A DNA stretch of 6,966 bases from Bog-473 sp964457065 (GTDB taxonomy: Bacteria; Actinomycetota; Acidimicrobiia; Acidimicrobiales; RAAP-2): NCBI GenBank assembly GCA_964457065.1, contig CAYWDQ010000160.1:1-6966 (forward strand). Reading direction: 5' to 3'. Made by a program: the position numbers and the translations under genes. Positions within the stretch are counted from its first letter, which is position 1. Each line of letters begins with the position of its first letter. Below the pieces are notes generated by a model. The model ran no database searches, had not been told where the DNA came from, and worked only from the letters and a program-made list of their open reading frames with translations. Positions 1-6,505 of the stretch are shown one piece after another.

Positions 1-64
1 CATCGGGCAGTCGGCCGCGGTGGTCCGGGGAATCCTCGAAACGACGCCATCACCGAGACCGTGA
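1..64 (+). CDS. C-terminal end of a probable MoxR-family AAA+ ATPase (partial, cut by left edge)
   Basis: Frame 2 from the left edge encodes about 20 residues, read as IGQSAAVVRGILETTPSPRP, followed by a TGA at 62-64. A short helical stretch and then a Pro-rich end is how many MoxR-family ATPases finish. The next two genes encode a DUF58 protein and a TgpA-type transglutaminase, the usual downstream partners of MoxR. MoxR proteins are AAA+ ATPases thought to act as chaperones in assembling membrane or envelope complexes. The stop overlaps the GTG start of the DUF58 gene (GTGA), so the two are translationally coupled. No Walker motifs lie inside the window, so the family call rests on context and the tail only. 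Confidence 0.6.
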   Translation, partial: IGQSAAVVRGILETTPSPRP

Positions 65-981
65 GCCGCTGGGCACGGCCCGCCCGCCCCCTGGCGCCCA
101 TGGCCGTCGCGGTCATGATCGTCGCCATCTGGTGGCTGGTCGCCCACAACGGAGGTTCCGGGTGGGTGCAGTTGCTCGGCGACCTGGTCTTCGGGGTGCT
201 GTGCATCGGGATCCTCGGTCCGGGGCTCGTCGTCGGGCGCGCCAGGGTCGAGGTTCGCAGCGCTCCGGCCGACGGCGTCGCCGGGTGGCCCGTGGTGATC
301 CGGGTCGTGGCGCGCACCCGCGTGCGCGTCCGTCCCGTCGACCCTCCCGGCGACGAGGTCTTCGTCGGGCCGGTCCGGCACGAGGGCGCCGTGGACCACC
401 GGGTCACCGTGGTGCCCGTCCGGCGCGGGGTCCATGACACGGTGACGCTGGACATCGCCTCGGCGGCGCCCTTCGCGTTGCAGTGGTGGACGCGGCGCGT
501 CCAGCTGCCCCTCCCGTCCTCCCTCCATGTCTCCCCTCGCCGTGGGCGTGCCCGGCCCCCGTCGACGAGCCCGCAGGAGGACGTCGGCGAGGTGAGGGAG
601 CAGCCGCGGACGGACATGGGCCTGCCGCGGGGAGCGCGTCCGTACGTCCCCGGCGACAGCCGTCGTCTGGTGCACTGGGGGGCGACGGCGCACGCCGGAA
701 AGCTGATGGTGAGAGAGCTCGAGCAGCCATCGGCCGGGCCGGTCACCGTCAACGTCGACCTGCCCGACGACCCCGAGGAGGCCGAGCGGGTGGCCGAAGG
801 CGCTCTGGGCACGGTCGTCCAGCTGCTCGACACGGGTGCGCCCGTCCTCTTGGGCACCCTCGAGCCATCGGGTCCCGTCCTCGCACCCGTGACCGACCGC
901 CGCGGTGCGGGCCGCCGGCTGGCGCGTGCCGTGGCCCGCCGCAGTGTGAGCGGCGCCGGCGCCGGCGCCGGCGCGACATGA
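61..981 (+). CDS. DUF58 domain-containing membrane protein
   Basis: The 306-residue protein has two N-terminal hydrophobic segments (about residues 12-28 and 35-56), then a beta-rich region (about 60-165). The DUF58 signature follows at residues 193-218: RPYVPGDSRRLVHWGATA, then a GKLMVRE stretch. Members of this family lie next to MoxR ATPases and transglutaminase-like proteins, and their biochemical role is not established. The GTG start at 61 overlaps the stop of the upstream gene, and the TGA at 979-981 overlaps the ATG of the next gene. No Shine-Dalgarno site is visible before the GTG, which fits translational coupling. The protein ends in an Ala-Gly run (SGAGAGAGAT) encoded by a GGCGCC hexamer tract, so its C-terminal length may vary by slippage without loss of frame. 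Family assignment is firm; function is not. Confidence 0.93.
   Translation: MSRWARPARPLAPMAVAVMIVAIWWLVAHNGGSGWVQLLGDLVFGVLCIGILGPGLVVGRARVEVRSAPADGVAGWPVVIRVVARTRVRVRPVDPPGDEVFVGPVRHEGAVDHRVTVVPVRRGVHDTVTLDIASAAPFALQWWTRRVQLPLPSSLHVSPRRGRARPPSTSPQEDVGEVREQPRTDMGLPRGARPYVPGDSRRLVHWGATAHAGKLMVRELEQPSAGPVTVNVDLPDDPEEAERVAEGALGTVVQLLDTGAPVLLGTLEPSGPVLAPVTDRRGAGRRLARAVARRSVSGAGAGAGAT
952..972. repeat. GGCGCC hexamer tract at the DUF58/transglutaminase junction
   Basis: Three perfect GGCGCC copies (952-969) continue into GGC. Because GGCGCC is its own reverse complement, the whole tract is palindromic and could fold in the mRNA. It encodes alternating Gly and Ala at the end of the DUF58 protein and lies 5-26 nt before the ATG at 978, where a ribosome binding site would be. 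The same 21-nt core recurs at 4508-4528. Confidence 0.9.
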
Positions 982-3011
982 GGGCGCTCGACGCCATCCG
1001 CCGGGCCAACCTGCCCGGGCCCCCGGAGAATTCCGTCCGCCTCAGGATCGCCTGCCTGGGCACCGTCCTCGTGTCGATCGCGGCGTGCGCCTCGGTCGGC
1101 GAGGTGTCACGCCTCACGGCGGGCGTGGCCATGGTCCTGGTCTCGCTTGGCACCTTGTTCTCCCATCGGACGCGCGTGCAGCCGCCGGGGTGGGTCAAGG
1201 TCGTGGTGGCCGCCGGTGCCATCGGAGCCTTCGCGTGGTTCTTCCACTCCCTCACCTCCGCCGAGATCATCACCACCATCGACAGCCCCCTGGGCCTCCT
1301 GCTCATCTGCGTCCTGGTCGTCCATTCCTTCCACGTGCCCTCGCGGCGCGACCTGCTCTTCTCACTCGCCGCCTCGGCGGGTCTGATGGCGGTGGCCGGC
1401 GCCCAGGCGATCGACCTCGGTTTCGGTCTGGCCGTGGTGGCCTGGATGTGCTTCGGCCTCTGGGCCTTGACCGAGATGTGGACATCGGCGAGCGGTGGGG
1501 GCCGGATATCGGTCGCCGGGCTTCTCTGCGCGCTGGCGGCCATGTCCACCGCGGCGGCCGCGGTCTTCCTGGTCCTCCCCGCCCCGGTCGTTGCGTCCAG
1601 GGTGTCCTTCTTGACCCAGGCCGGAGCCGGTGGCTCCGTCGGCGTCCCCGGCGCGCTCGCCGGGGACTCGGGGTCGCCGGCCCAGCTGTCGCGCGCCGGC
1701 AGCCCCAGCAGCCCCATCCGTGTCGGCGGGTACCTGGGTTTCGCGGGCAGCCTCAACACGGCCCTGCGCGGGAGCCTGGCCACGACGCTGGTCATGCAGG
1801 TGCGGGCCGAGCGTCCCTCGTACTGGGTGGGGGAGACGTTCGACACGTGGAACGGCGAGAGTTGGACCGAGACACAGGAGGGCTCGCATCCGCTGAGGGA
1901 GACATCACCCTTCGTCCTCCCGGTCCCGGTGGGAGGCGCCCCGCTCGGCCAATCCGATCTGCAGACGTTCTACGTGGCCGACGCCACCGCAGATCTCGTG
2001 TTCCATGCGGAGACCGCTGACGAGCTGTGGTTCCCGACCTCGAGGGTCTTCTACTCCGACGACGGCACGATCGTGTCGCCCATCGGCTTGGGGAGCGGGT
2101 CGATCTACACCGTCGACTCGCAGGTCATCGCTCCGACCCCCGCACAGCTCCGGTCCGACCTCAGCACGCAGACGCTGCCGCCGCAGACGCTCGCGCAGGA
2201 CGGGCAGCTGCCGCACCCGTACCCCCGCGTCCAGGCTCTGGCCCGGTCGATCACCGCCGGTGACACGACGACGTACGGCAAGGTGCAGTCGCTCATCGGG
2301 TGGATCGGGGCCCACACCCATTACTCCATCGACATCCCGCCGCTGCCGGCCGGCGCCGACACGGTCGACGAGTTCCTCTTCGGGAACCGCGTGGGCTTCT
2401 GCGAGCAGATCTCGACGTCGCTCGCCGTGATGCTGCGCTCGCTCGGGATCCCGGTACGGGAGGCGGTCGGCTACGTGCCCGGCGGCTACGACCCGATCAC
2501 CGATCTCTGGCAGGTCCACGCGGACGATGCCCATGCGTGGGTCCAGGTGTGGTTCCCGGGGTACGGCTGGCAGAACTTCGACCCGACCGCAGTCGTGCCG
2601 CTGAGCAACCCGAGCCCCGGCGCCACCGCATTGAAGGATGTCGCGGGCGCCCTGCGTCGCGTCCCGTGGGCGCCCGTCGTCGTCATCGTCGCCGGTGCCG
2701 GCCTCGTGGTCCTCGCGGTGCGCCGGCACCGCTCCCGCCCGGCGACATGGGCGGCGCGGGTGGCACGGGACACCGAGCGTGCCGGCCGCCGGGCCGGCCG
2801 ACCCCGTCGCCCCGCCGAGACCCTGGCGGAGTACGCGGCGGCCCTCGACGAGCTGTCGGAGGACGGGTCCACGTGGGGAGGGCTGGCCTCGTCGGTGGAG
2901 GCGAGCGCGTACGGGGGCCGGGAGCCGCCCCCCGACGCGCAGCGGGCGATGATCGCCGAGGCCAGGGGCGGCCGGGTCCGCCGGCCGGCCGGTGCCGGCG
3001 TGCGGGACTGA
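978..3011 (+). CDS. TgpA-type membrane transglutaminase-like protein (DUF3488 + transglutaminase core)
   Basis: The 677-residue protein starts with about seven hydrophobic segments between residues 22 and 200 (DUF3488/TgpA N-terminal region). A long probable extracytoplasmic part follows, with the family-typical YWVGETFDTWNGESW at 282-296. The transglutaminase-like core is at about 430-540 with the full triad: Cys475 (GFCEQ), His519 (DAHAWVQVW) and Asp535 (FDPT). A final membrane span (about 562-582) leads to a basic tail whose PAETLAEYAAAL (from 612) resembles the end of DUF4129. Proteins of this type are envelope enzymes; TgpA is essential in Pseudomonas aeruginosa, but the substrate is not settled. 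The ATG at 978 is chosen because it overlaps the DUF58 stop (ATGA) and opens just before the first membrane segment. The frame stays open upstream to about 483, but that part is the shadow of DUF58. No Shine-Dalgarno site precedes the ATG, so translation probably depends on coupling. Confidence 0.94.
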   Translation: MRALDAIRRANLPGPPENSVRLRIACLGTVLVSIAACASVGEVSRLTAGVAMVLVSLGTLFSHRTRVQPPGWVKVVVAAGAIGAFAWFFHSLTSAEIITTIDSPLGLLLICVLVVHSFHVPSRRDLLFSLAASAGLMAVAGAQAIDLGFGLAVVAWMCFGLWALTEMWTSASGGGRISVAGLLCALAAMSTAAAAVFLVLPAPVVASRVSFLTQAGAGGSVGVPGALAGDSGSPAQLSRAGSPSSPIRVGGYLGFAGSLNTALRGSLATTLVMQVRAERPSYWVGETFDTWNGESWTETQEGSHPLRETSPFVLPVPVGGAPLGQSDLQTFYVADATADLVFHAETADELWFPTSRVFYSDDGTIVSPIGLGSGSIYTVDSQVIAPTPAQLRSDLSTQTLPPQTLAQDGQLPHPYPRVQALARSITAGDTTTYGKVQSLIGWIGAHTHYSIDIPPLPAGADTVDEFLFGNRVGFCEQISTSLAVMLRSLGIPVREAVGYVPGGYDPITDLWQVHADDAHAWVQVWFPGYGWQNFDPTAVVPLSNPSPGATALKDVAGALRRVPWAPVVVIVAGAGLVVLAVRRHRSRPATWAARVARDTERAGRRAGRPRRPAETLAEYAAALDELSEDGSTWGGLASSVEASAYGGREPPPDAQRAMIAEARGGRVRRPAGAGVRD

Positions 3012-3024
3012 CCAGGAGGTGGCG

Positions 3025-4245
3025 TCAGGCCGCAGCGGTGAAGCGCAGCGGCAGCCGGGACGGGCCCCAGATGCCGAACGACGAGGGCTTCCACTCGATG
3101 TCGCCGGCGCGCTCCAGCCCGGGCAGGCGCCGGGCCAGGAGGGGAAGCGCCTCCTGCAGCTCGGCCCGGGCCAGCGCGGCGCCCATGCAGAAGTGGATGC
3201 CCGAGCCGAAGGTCATCTGCGCGGTGCCCCGCTCCTTGGTGATGTCGAAGACGTCCGGGTCGTCGAAGGCCTCGGGGTCCCGGTTGGCCCCGGCGAGCGA
3301 GGTGGCCACGAGCGTCCCCTGGGGGAACAGCACGTCGCGGTAGACGATGTCCTCGGAGGCGAAGCGCGCCGTGCCCCGCACCGCGCCGAGGTAGCGCATG
3401 GACTCCTCGACGGCCCGCGTCGCCAGCTCGGGCCGCTCGGCCAGGAGCGCCCATTGGTCGGGGTGTTCGGTGAACAGTGCGACCGAGCAGGCCAGCTGGT
3501 TGCGGGTGGTGTCGGTGCCCGCCATGAGCACCGCTTGCGCCAGCATCGCCATCTCGTCGGTCGAGAGCCGGTCTCCGTCCTGTTCGATGGCGATGAGGTC
3601 GCTCAGGAGGTCGTCGCGGGGATCGGCCCGGCGCTCGGCGATCAGGTCGCTCACGTAGGCGGTGAGCTCCTCGCCGGCGCGCTCGATCAGGGGCAGGTCC
3701 TCGACCAGGTTGTTGTTGAAGATGCGGAAGATGTCCGTGGCCCAGGCCGAGAACAGCTTCCAGTCCTCCGGCGGCGCGCCGAGCAGCTCGCAGATGATCG
3801 GGATGGGGTACGGCTCGCACACGTCGGCCACCAGCTCGCACTCGCCGCGGCCGGCCACGCGATCGACCAGCTCGCCGACCACGGCCTGCATGGTGGGGCG
3901 GAGCCGGTTGGCCGAGGCCGGTGTGAACGCCGGGGCGACGAGCCGCCGCAGGCGTGCATGGCCCTCGCCCTCCATGGTGAGGATGGACTGGCGGCGCTCG
4001 CCGCCGTAGCTCGAGCCCTCGAACTCGGGCGCCTGCTCAATCATGGACAGCGCCGAATGGAAGCGTTGGTCGCGCAGGATTGCCGTGACGTCCTGCAGGC
4101 GGGTCACCGTGTAGCCGACGTCGTTGCGAGCCAGCCAGTGCACGGAGCGGGCTGCTTCTATGGCGGCCACGGCGTCCAGGCGCTCCAGCCCGACGATGTC
4201 GAGGTAGGGGAGCTCCAGCTCCGAGGCCAGCTGTGGCATGGGCAC
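3025..4245 (-). CDS. cytochrome P450 (soluble bacterial type)
   Basis: The 406-residue protein has every P450 landmark. A C-helix HARLR (His96, Arg100) contacts heme propionate. The I-helix has AGTDTT (242-247) with the oxygen-activating Asp/Thr. The K-helix ExxR is Glu281-Arg284. The heme loop FGSGIHFCMG (346-355) carries the Cys353 ligand. Length and lack of an N-terminal membrane anchor match soluble class I bacterial P450s, which receive electrons from a ferredoxin and reductase; neither gene is visible here. The reaction is presumably NAD(P)H-dependent monooxygenation. The substrate cannot be read from sequence, and I do not assign a CYP family. The GTG start at 4243-4245 is preferred over the ATG two codons in (4237-4239) because an AGGAGG lies 7 nt upstream. 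The gene converges on the transglutaminase gene with a 13-nt gap and diverges from the repeat protein gene. Confidence 0.96.
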   Translation of the reverse strand: MPMPQLASELELPYLDIVGLERLDAVAAIEAARSVHWLARNDVGYTVTRLQDVTAILRDQRFHSALSMIEQAPEFEGSSYGGERRQSILTMEGEGHARLRRLVAPAFTPASANRLRPTMQAVVGELVDRVAGRGECELVADVCEPYPIPIICELLGAPPEDWKLFSAWATDIFRIFNNNLVEDLPLIERAGEELTAYVSDLIAERRADPRDDLLSDLIAIEQDGDRLSTDEMAMLAQAVLMAGTDTTRNQLACSVALFTEHPDQWALLAERPELATRAVEESMRYLGAVRGTARFASEDIVYRDVLFPQGTLVATSLAGANRDPEAFDDPDVFDITKERGTAQMTFGSGIHFCMGAALARAELQEALPLLARRLPGLERAGDIEWKPSSFGIWGPSRLPLRFTAAA

Positions 4246-4252
4246 CCCGGTG

Positions 4253-4258
4253 CCTCCT
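4253..4258 (-). promoter_or_regulatory. Shine-Dalgarno site of the P450 gene
   Basis: On the minus strand this reads AGGAGG, with a 7-nt spacer (CACCGGG) to the GTG at 4245-4243. The alternative ATG at 4239-4237 would be 13 nt away, so this site decides the start in favour of GTG. Confidence 0.75.
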
Positions 4259-4395
4259 GGGTACGCGGTGATGGGGCGAGGCTAGCGCGAGCGAGCGGCC
4301 CGGGGCGGTGGCGGCCTCCCTGGCCGAACCGCCACCACTCGGCCGTGTTGCAACCGCCGGGTCGCAGTAGCGTTCGCCTCCGGGCCACAGGGGAG

Positions 4396-4402
4396 AGGGG
4401 AG
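4396..4402 (+). promoter_or_regulatory. ribosome binding site of the repeat-protein gene
   Basis: AGGGGAG, within a purine-rich run from 4390 to 4402, ends 6 nt before the ATG at 4409. It supports that start, which also opens directly into a signal peptide. Confidence 0.6.
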
Positions 4403-4408
4403 CCACCC

Positions 4409-6493
4409 ATGAGGCGTTCCACCGCAGTGCTCGGGCTGTCGCTGCTGGTGACGGCGGGCCCGTCGCTCACACTGGCGTCCGTTGCCGGTGCCTCGGGTGC
4501 CACATCCGGCGCCGGCGCCGGCGCCGGCTCGGGGTTGACGCTCTCCCGTCATCCAACGCCTCCCACGGGCGGAGGCCCGGGCGCGGCGGGTCCCGTTCCG
4601 TCGTCTTCCCCCGTCCCTCACGGCCTCGGGTCCAAGGTGGTCGTCCCCGGCAACTGGTCCATGGTGCCCTCGCCGAACGCCAGTTCGAGCTCCGATGACA
4701 ACTACCTCGACGACGTCTCGTGCGTCACCTCGAGGTTCTGCATGGCCGCGGGTGCCTTCTACAACGGGACCGGCTACGAAACGCTCGTCGAGCAGTGGAA
4801 CGGGGCAGCCTGGTCCATCGTGACGAGCCCGAGTACCTCCGCCACGATCAACACCTTGAGCGGAGTGTCGTGCGCCAGCTCGTCGTTCTGCGTGGCGGCG
4901 GGCTATGCCGGCGCAGGCGCCAACGAACAGACACTCATCGAGCAGTGGAACGGGGTGGCCTGGTCCATCGTGGCGAGCCCCGATACGTCCGCCACGCTCG
5001 AGAACGAGCTCGACGCCGTGTCGTGCGTCACCTCGTCGTTCTGCGTGGCGACCGGCTACGCCCGCAACGGCACCGTCGCACAGACACTCGTCGAGCAGTG
5101 GAACGGCGCGGCCTGGTCCATCGTGGCGAGCCCCGGTACCTCGCCCACGCTGGGCAACGCCCTGTTCGGCGTCTCGTGCCTCAGCTCGTCGTTCTGCGTG
5201 GCGACCGGCTATGCCTCGGACACCGGCGACAAGGACCAGACGCTCGTTGAGCAATGGAACGGCGCGGCCTGGTCCATCGTGGCGAGCCCCAGTACCTCCG
5301 CCACGCTCGACAACGACCTCTACAGCGTCTCGTGCGTCACGGCGACGTTCTGTGTGGCCGCCGGCTCGGCCGGCACCAGCACCACCTACGTGAACCTGGT
5401 CGAGCAGTGGAACGGGACGACCTGGTCGATCGAGACGACCCCCGACGCCAACGCTGCTTTCGGGGACGCGCTCCTTGCCGTCGACTGCTTCGGTCCGACA
5501 TCGTGCGTCGCCGGCGGCTACGTCAACACGATCAACGACACCGACGACACCTACATCAGCGAGGTCTTGACCTGGAACGGCTCCTCCTGGGCCGTGGTGA
5601 ACGTCCCCGAGCCGCCCGCGACCACCCAACAGGACGAGATCAACGGGCTGTCGTGCGTCCCGGGAGCCGTCTGCATCGGCGCCGGCTACGCCTCCTACGG
5701 CTCGAGCAACTCGCAGACCCTGGTCCTGTCGGCACCGATCACTCGTCCCGGCTATGACGAGGTCGCCTCCGACGGCGGGATCTTCAACCACGGGGGCGCC
5801 GGGTTCTACGGCTCGCTGGGCGGCCTCACCCTCAACAAGCCGATCGTCGGCATGGCCGTGACACCCGACGGCGGCGGCTACTGGCTGGTGGCCTCCGACG
5901 GCGGCGTCTTCGCCAAGGGCGACGCCCACTTCTACGGCTCGCTGGGCGGCCTCACCCTCGACAAGCCGATCGTCGGGATGGCGAGCACCCCGGACGGCCA
6001 GGGCTACTGGCTCGTGGCCTCCGACGGCGGCGTCTTCGCCGAGGGCGACAGCCACTTCTTCGGCTCGCTGGGCGGCCTCACCCTCAACAAGCCGATCGTC
6101 GGCATGGCCGTGACACCCGACGGCGGCGGCTACTGGCTGGTGGCCTCCGACGGCGGCGTGTTCGCCGAGGGCGATGCCGTCTTCTACGGCTCCATGGGCG
6201 GGAAGCCGCTCAACAAGCCGATCGTCGGCATGGCGAGCACCCCGGACGGCCGGGGCTACTGGCTGGTGGCCTCCGACGGCGGGATCTTCACCGAGGGTGA
6301 CGCCGGCTTCTTCGGCTCGCTGGGCGGTCTCACCCTCAACAAGCCGATCGTCGGCATGGCCCCGACGCCCGACGGCGGCGGCTACTGGCTGGTGGCCTCA
6401 GACGGCGGCATCTTCACGAAGGGTGAGGCTGTCTTCTCCGGTTCCGAGGGTGGCGCCGAGCTCAACAAGCCCGTGGTCGGCATGGGGGCGTAG
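4409..6493 (+). CDS. secreted two-array repeat protein (seven Cys-pair repeats + six 42-residue GYWLVASDGG repeats)
   Basis: The 694-residue protein begins with a Sec-type signal peptide: Arg2-Arg3, a hydrophobic core at about 5-25, and a likely cut after Ala28 (AGA). A low-complexity Gly/Ala/Pro/Ser linker runs to about residue 82. Array A (83-447) has seven repeats of about 50 residues, each with a WSIVASP-like strand, one C-x5-C pair and, in the first six, a WNGxxW turn. Array B (448-694) has six 42-residue repeats with core GYWLVASDGGxFxxGDAxFYGSLGG and KPIVGM. All 14 cysteines fall in the seven pairs of array A. There is no C-terminal membrane span, LPxTG motif or catalytic domain. Both repeat kinds are common in exported actinobacterial proteins of unknown function. 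I infer beta-propeller-like folds and a surface or extracellular binding role. The gene is monocistronic by layout and converges on the dehydrogenase gene. Confidence 0.9.
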   Translation: MRRSTAVLGLSLLVTAGPSLTLASVAGASGATSGAGAGAGSGLTLSRHPTPPTGGGPGAAGPVPSSSPVPHGLGSKVVVPGNWSMVPSPNASSSSDDNYLDDVSCVTSRFCMAAGAFYNGTGYETLVEQWNGAAWSIVTSPSTSATINTLSGVSCASSSFCVAAGYAGAGANEQTLIEQWNGVAWSIVASPDTSATLENELDAVSCVTSSFCVATGYARNGTVAQTLVEQWNGAAWSIVASPGTSPTLGNALFGVSCLSSSFCVATGYASDTGDKDQTLVEQWNGAAWSIVASPSTSATLDNDLYSVSCVTATFCVAAGSAGTSTTYVNLVEQWNGTTWSIETTPDANAAFGDALLAVDCFGPTSCVAGGYVNTINDTDDTYISEVLTWNGSSWAVVNVPEPPATTQQDEINGLSCVPGAVCIGAGYASYGSSNSQTLVLSAPITRPGYDEVASDGGIFNHGGAGFYGSLGGLTLNKPIVGMAVTPDGGGYWLVASDGGVFAKGDAHFYGSLGGLTLDKPIVGMASTPDGQGYWLVASDGGVFAEGDSHFFGSLGGLTLNKPIVGMAVTPDGGGYWLVASDGGVFAEGDAVFYGSMGGKPLNKPIVGMASTPDGRGYWLVASDGGIFTEGDAGFFGSLGGLTLNKPIVGMAPTPDGGGYWLVASDGGIFTKGEAVFSGSEGGAELNKPVVGMGA
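4508..4528. repeat. GGCGCC hexamer tract in the linker of the repeat protein
   Basis: The same 21-nt core as at 952-972: three GGCGCC copies plus GGC. Here it encodes the Gly-Ala run just after the signal peptide (residues 34-40). A change of one hexamer would add or remove one Gly-Ala pair without a frameshift. Confidence 0.85.
4655..5749 (+). repeat. array A: seven degenerate repeats of about 50 codons, each with a C-x5-C pair
   Basis: Cys pairs fall at residues 105/111, 155/161, 206/212, 257/263, 309/315, 360/366 and 416/422, so the spacing is 50, 51, 51, 52, 51 and 56 residues. The first five units share long stretches such as LVEQWNGAAWSIVASP, while units 6 and 7 are more diverged (DCFGPTSC, SCVPGAVC). 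The array opens with NWSMVPSP at residue 82 and closes with TLVLSAP, so it holds seven whole periods. The unit length varies slightly through loops between the Cys pair and the TLVEQWNG strand. Confidence 0.88.
5809..5907 (+). repeat. 99-bp perfect direct repeat, copy 1
   Basis: Identical base for base to 6061-6159, exactly 252 bp (two array-B units) downstream. It spans the end of unit 1 and the start of unit 2. Confidence 0.95.
6061..6159 (+). repeat. 99-bp perfect direct repeat, copy 2
   Basis: Second copy of 5809-5907, spanning the end of unit 3 and the start of unit 4. Both flanking bases differ between copies (A5808/T6060 and C5908/G6160), which fixes the limits. Confidence 0.95.
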
Positions 6494-6501
6494 GCGCCCT
6501 C
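6484..6501 (+). terminator. possible hairpin terminator at the end of the repeat-protein gene
   Basis: A 7-bp stem (6484-6490 with 6495-6501, one G-U pair) closes a 4-nt loop, TAGG, that contains the stop codon. There is no T-run after it, so this is not a classic intrinsic terminator. In high-GC actinobacteria such hairpins may still act, but in GC-rich DNA a stem of this size can also arise by chance. Confidence 0.25.
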
Positions 6502-6505
6502 CCGC

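Larger units (their letters stand above)
4246..4408. promoter_or_regulatory. divergent intergenic region between the P450 and repeat-protein genes
   Basis: These 163 bp must hold the promoters of both divergent genes. On the minus strand TAGCCT (4284-4279) fits an actinobacterial -10 (TAnnnT) and would give a leader of roughly 25-30 nt for the P450, but no convincing -35 lies upstream of it. On the plus strand TAGCGT (4368-4373) is a comparable -10 for the repeat protein. TTGCAA at 4348-4353 resembles a -35 but sits only 14 bp from it, which is shorter than normal. I see no clear operator palindrome. The region's role is secure from gene layout; the exact promoter elements are weak guesses. 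Confidence 0.4.
5750..6490 (+). repeat. array B: six tandem 126-bp repeats (GYWLVASDGG type)
   Basis: Units begin with the GGC of Gly-Tyr at 5750, 5876, 6002, 6128, 6254 and 6380, exactly 126 bp apart with no indels. The last unit is cut short by the stop. The first (GYDEVASDGG, NHGGAG) and last (FSGSEGGAELNKPVVGMGA) units diverge most and look like caps. The linker before each GY alternates AVTPDGG, ASTPDGQ, AVTPDGG, ASTPDGR, APTPDGG, showing a higher-order period of two units (252 bp). Confidence 0.93.

Noticed and set aside
483..977. Upstream extension of the transglutaminase frame
   Set aside because: This part is out of frame with, and fully inside, the DUF58 gene. It is Arg/Pro-rich, and the ATG at 978 overlaps the DUF58 stop in the usual operon manner.
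3013..3018. AGGAGG on the plus strand just after the transglutaminase stop
   Set aside because: It looks like a ribosome binding site, but no start codon at proper spacing leads to a plausible plus-strand gene; the P450 occupies the other strand.
2486..3841. Minus-strand open frame across the transglutaminase and P450 3' ends
   Set aside because: It is Arg/Ala/Pro-rich with no domain, and overlaps two clearly real genes in other frames.
4411..4440. Twin-arginine (Tat) signal in the repeat protein
   Set aside because: Arg2-Arg3 are present, but the following residues (STAVLG) do not match the Tat consensus, so an ordinary Sec signal is more likely.
2992..4698. Long open frame (568 codons) on the plus strand opposite the P450
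   Set aside because: It is antisense to a P450 with all catalytic motifs intact, and its translation is typical GC-rich shadow sequence.
4037..6055. Long open frame (672 codons) on the minus strand opposite the repeat protein
   Set aside because: It mirrors the plus-strand repeats (recurring ARHDGPG and AERRGDARD strings), resembles no family I know, and arises because the repeats are whole codons in GC-rich DNA. The plus strand has a signal peptide and ribosome binding site.
5750..6490. Regular 126-bp repeats as a CRISPR or satellite-like array
   Set aside because: There are no unique spacers; the repeats are in frame inside a coding sequence and conserved at the protein level.
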